Of a stretch of 7,336 nucleotides of DNA, positions 6,051-7,336 are shown in pieces. Both the position numbers and the translations under genes were made by a program. This stretch comes from Bdellovibrionales bacterium (GTDB taxonomy: Bacteria; Bdellovibrionota; UBA2428). Position 1 is the first letter of the stretch; the number at the start of each line of letters is the position of its first letter. The stretch lies in assembly GCA_018266335.1 (NCBI GenBank), contig JAFEAR010000142.1, positions 1-7,336 of the forward strand, in the 5' to 3' direction. Under the pieces are notes generated by a model. It made no database searches. It was not told where the DNA came from and saw only the letters and a list, made by a program, of their open reading frames with translations.

Positions 6051-6104
6051 CTCTCGAGAGATGAATGGGTATCTGAAAGAGTTAGTTGTGTCACAGGGGG
6101 AGTA

Positions 6105-6410
6105 ATGCGAATAGAGTCCGGCGCGTATGTCAACAGGAGAATCGTTAGCATCTGTATTGTGTTCGCGATGGCAATTTGCTCACTGTGCATGTTCTTCTGG
6201 TCGACTTGTGCCCAGAAGCGAGTCACAGACCAGCAGATTCATCAGCTATACGACGGAATGAAGAGTGGAATGACAAAGGCAGATGTTATCGATCTTCTTG
6301 GCGAGGCTGCATACAGTGATGGAGCTTTGCACTACTATGCTGTGAGCAAACGCAACGATACGCTCGATTTGTATTTCGACGGCAATGGAAGATTGGTTGA
6401 AGTACGGTAA
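6105..6410 (+). CDS. Small membrane-anchored BamE/SmpA-like protein
   Basis: This 101-residue protein has a basic N-terminus (NRR at 10-12), one hydrophobic segment at about 13-33 that is a membrane anchor or signal peptide, and a small soluble domain at about 40-101. That domain contains LYDGMKSGMTKADVIDLLG, then a Tyr-containing strand (LHYYAV) and LDLYFDGNGRLVEV. A GMTK-x-DV-x-x-LLG helix and a final FDxxGRL strand are the signature of the SmpA/OmlA (BamE-like) fold, which is also common in lone small envelope proteins of unknown role. No lipobox cysteine is evident, so it is unlikely to be canonical BamE. The ATG at 6105 has a GGGGGAG tract, but with only about 3 bases of spacing. A TTG at 6042 would add 21 residues before the membrane segment and is less likely. 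The stop codon coincides with the junction to the transposase remnant. Confidence 0.72.
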   Translation: MRIESGAYVNRRIVSICIVFAMAICSLCMFFWSTCAQKRVTDQQIHQLYDGMKSGMTKADVIDLLGEAAYSDGALHYYAVSKRNDTLDLYFDGNGRLVEVR

Positions 6411-7336
6411 GCGACGAACCCCGGCTTGCAGGCAAAGACGTTGTTCACCTGGCTTCAGAGGGAATTTCCGGGTCAATTCCAGGATGGTCAGTTGCGAACA
6501 TTTCAGCGTGGTGTGCGTCGCTGGCGAGCGACGCAAGGGCCGGAGAAGGAAGTGTTCTTCAGCCAGGTTCACGAGCCCGGTCGGTTGTGTGCGTCGGACT
6601 TCACCCACATGAGCAGCCTGAACGTCACCGTGATGCGCCAGCAGTTTGACCACATGGTGTTTCATTTCGTGCTGACGTATTCGAATTGGGAATGGGAGAG
6701 CGTGTGTTTTTCCGAAAGTTTCGAAAGCCTGAGTGAGGGTCTTCAGACGGCGATGTGGTCCCTCGGTGGGGTTCCGGTTCGAAACCGGACGGATCGACTG
6801 AGCGCCGCGGTGAATAATCTTTCCGAGACGAAGGACTTCACGCTGCGATATCAGGGCTTGATGGATCATTATGGCCTGGAAAAAGAACGGATTCAGGCCC
6901 GCCAAGCGCACGAAAACGGCGATGTGGAGTCGTCTCACCGTCACTTCAAGGAGGCGGTGGACCAGGCGTTGATATTGCGCGGCTCGCGTGATTTTCAGAG
7001 CCGCGAGGAGTATTCGCAGTTCCTGACGGACCTGCTGTGTCAGCGCAACCTGGGCCGCGAGGTGCGCACGCAGTCTGAACGGGCGAAGTTGCGTCCCTTG
7101 CCAGCTCGTCGTTACGAGAGTTGGCGTCGCGTCCGTGTTCGCGTGGGAGTGGGAAGCACGCTGAAGGTCGATCGGAACACCTACTCGGTCCCAAGTCGTT
7201 TGATCGGAGAGAACGTACAAATCCGCGTGTGCTCGGAGGAGTTGGAAGTCTGGTACGGAGGAACCTTGATCGAACGCCTCCCGCGCCTTCGCGGCCGGGG
7301 TCAACAACGAATCAACTACCGACACGTGATCGGGTG
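6411..7336 (+). pseudogene. istA: IS21-family transposase IstA, 5'-truncated, continuing past the right edge
   Basis: The frame from 6411 is open to the window end (308 codons) but has no start codon of its own and follows a TAA. It begins at NPGLQAKTLFTWLQ, a motif found about a quarter of the way into this IstA subgroup. The N-terminal helix-turn-helix of about 100-130 residues is therefore absent. The rve-type catalytic core is present, with Asp in CASDFTHM (6597-6599), Asp in NRTDRLSAA (6792-6794) and Glu in ENGDVES (6927-6929). After it come LRGSRDF, LRPLPARR and the C-terminal beta region (STLKVDRNTYSVPSRLIGE, RLPRLRGRG). In the family IstA (about 500 residues) acts with the ATPase IstB, whose gene would lie beyond the right edge. 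Loss of the DNA-binding domain implies an inactive remnant. An alternative is a start inside the frame giving a truncated core protein. Confidence 0.88.

Larger units (their letters stand above)
5428..6104. other. 677-bp stretch without a convincing gene, rich in inverted repeats
   Basis: Between the divergently transcribed recombinase and BamE-like genes I find no frame with recognisable protein features or a good ribosome binding site. Minus-strand frames of 89-104 codons here are rich in Arg, Ser and Pro and resemble nothing I know. The stretch holds an imperfect inverted repeat near the recombinase start, a G5/C5 hairpin (5630-5634 with 5643-5647), two strong adjacent hairpins, a tRNA T-arm-like sequence and short tandem repeats. 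This pattern suits attachment sites, mobile-element remnants or repeat insertions. Confidence 0.6.

Noticed and set aside
6246..7325. A 359-codon minus-strand open frame
   Set aside because: It is exactly antisense to the istA frame, which carries clear IS21 motifs and a DDE triad. The antisense protein is rich in Leu, Arg, His and Thr without domain features.
1..7336. CRISPR array, riboswitch or retron-like element
   Set aside because: No regularly spaced repeats, no recognised riboswitch core and no reverse transcriptase were found. The palindromes at 5656-5734 do not sit next to such a gene.

Overview
The window looks like chromosomal DNA of a Planctomycetota bacterium (possibly a Pirellula, Rhodopirellula or Gimesia relative). 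This is an inference from the style of the proteins: a PepSY-like protein beside an OmpR-type two-component system, a very divergent large serine recombinase, a DUF4230-like remnant and an IS21-type transposase. No rRNA, intact tRNA or universal marker gene is present to confirm it.

Left part (1-2640): an apparently intact minus-strand operon reads PepSY-like periplasmic protein, then OmpR/PhoB-family response regulator, then membrane sensor histidine kinase. The kinase runs off the left edge before its ATP-binding domain. The gene order suggests one envelope-sensing module. Further upstream on the same strand is a possible 62-residue cysteine-rich secreted protein or lipoprotein.

Middle part (2760-5430): this is an accessory region on the minus strand. 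A 645-residue large serine recombinase has a good ribosome binding site and a hairpin just after its stop codon. Downstream lies a decayed DUF4230-like gene that has lost its 5' end and carries an in-frame TAA. A long hairpin lies just past that remnant's stop codon.

Right part (5430-7336): about 680 bp hold no convincing gene but are rich in structure. There is a recombinase-proximal imperfect inverted repeat, a very strong 16-bp hairpin with an adjacent 7-bp hairpin, a tRNA T-arm-like sequence and short tandem repeats. A small membrane-anchored BamE/SmpA-like protein follows on the plus strand. Its stop codon abuts, in the same frame, a 5'-truncated IS21-family istA transposase gene that runs off the right edge.

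Overall, a conserved-looking regulatory operon borders a scar-rich mobile region with one recombinase, one broken cargo or host gene and one broken insertion sequence. I see no convincing multi-gene defence or biosynthetic system. The best leads are the PepSY/two-component module, the palindromes upstream of the recombinase, and the two pseudogene junctions.
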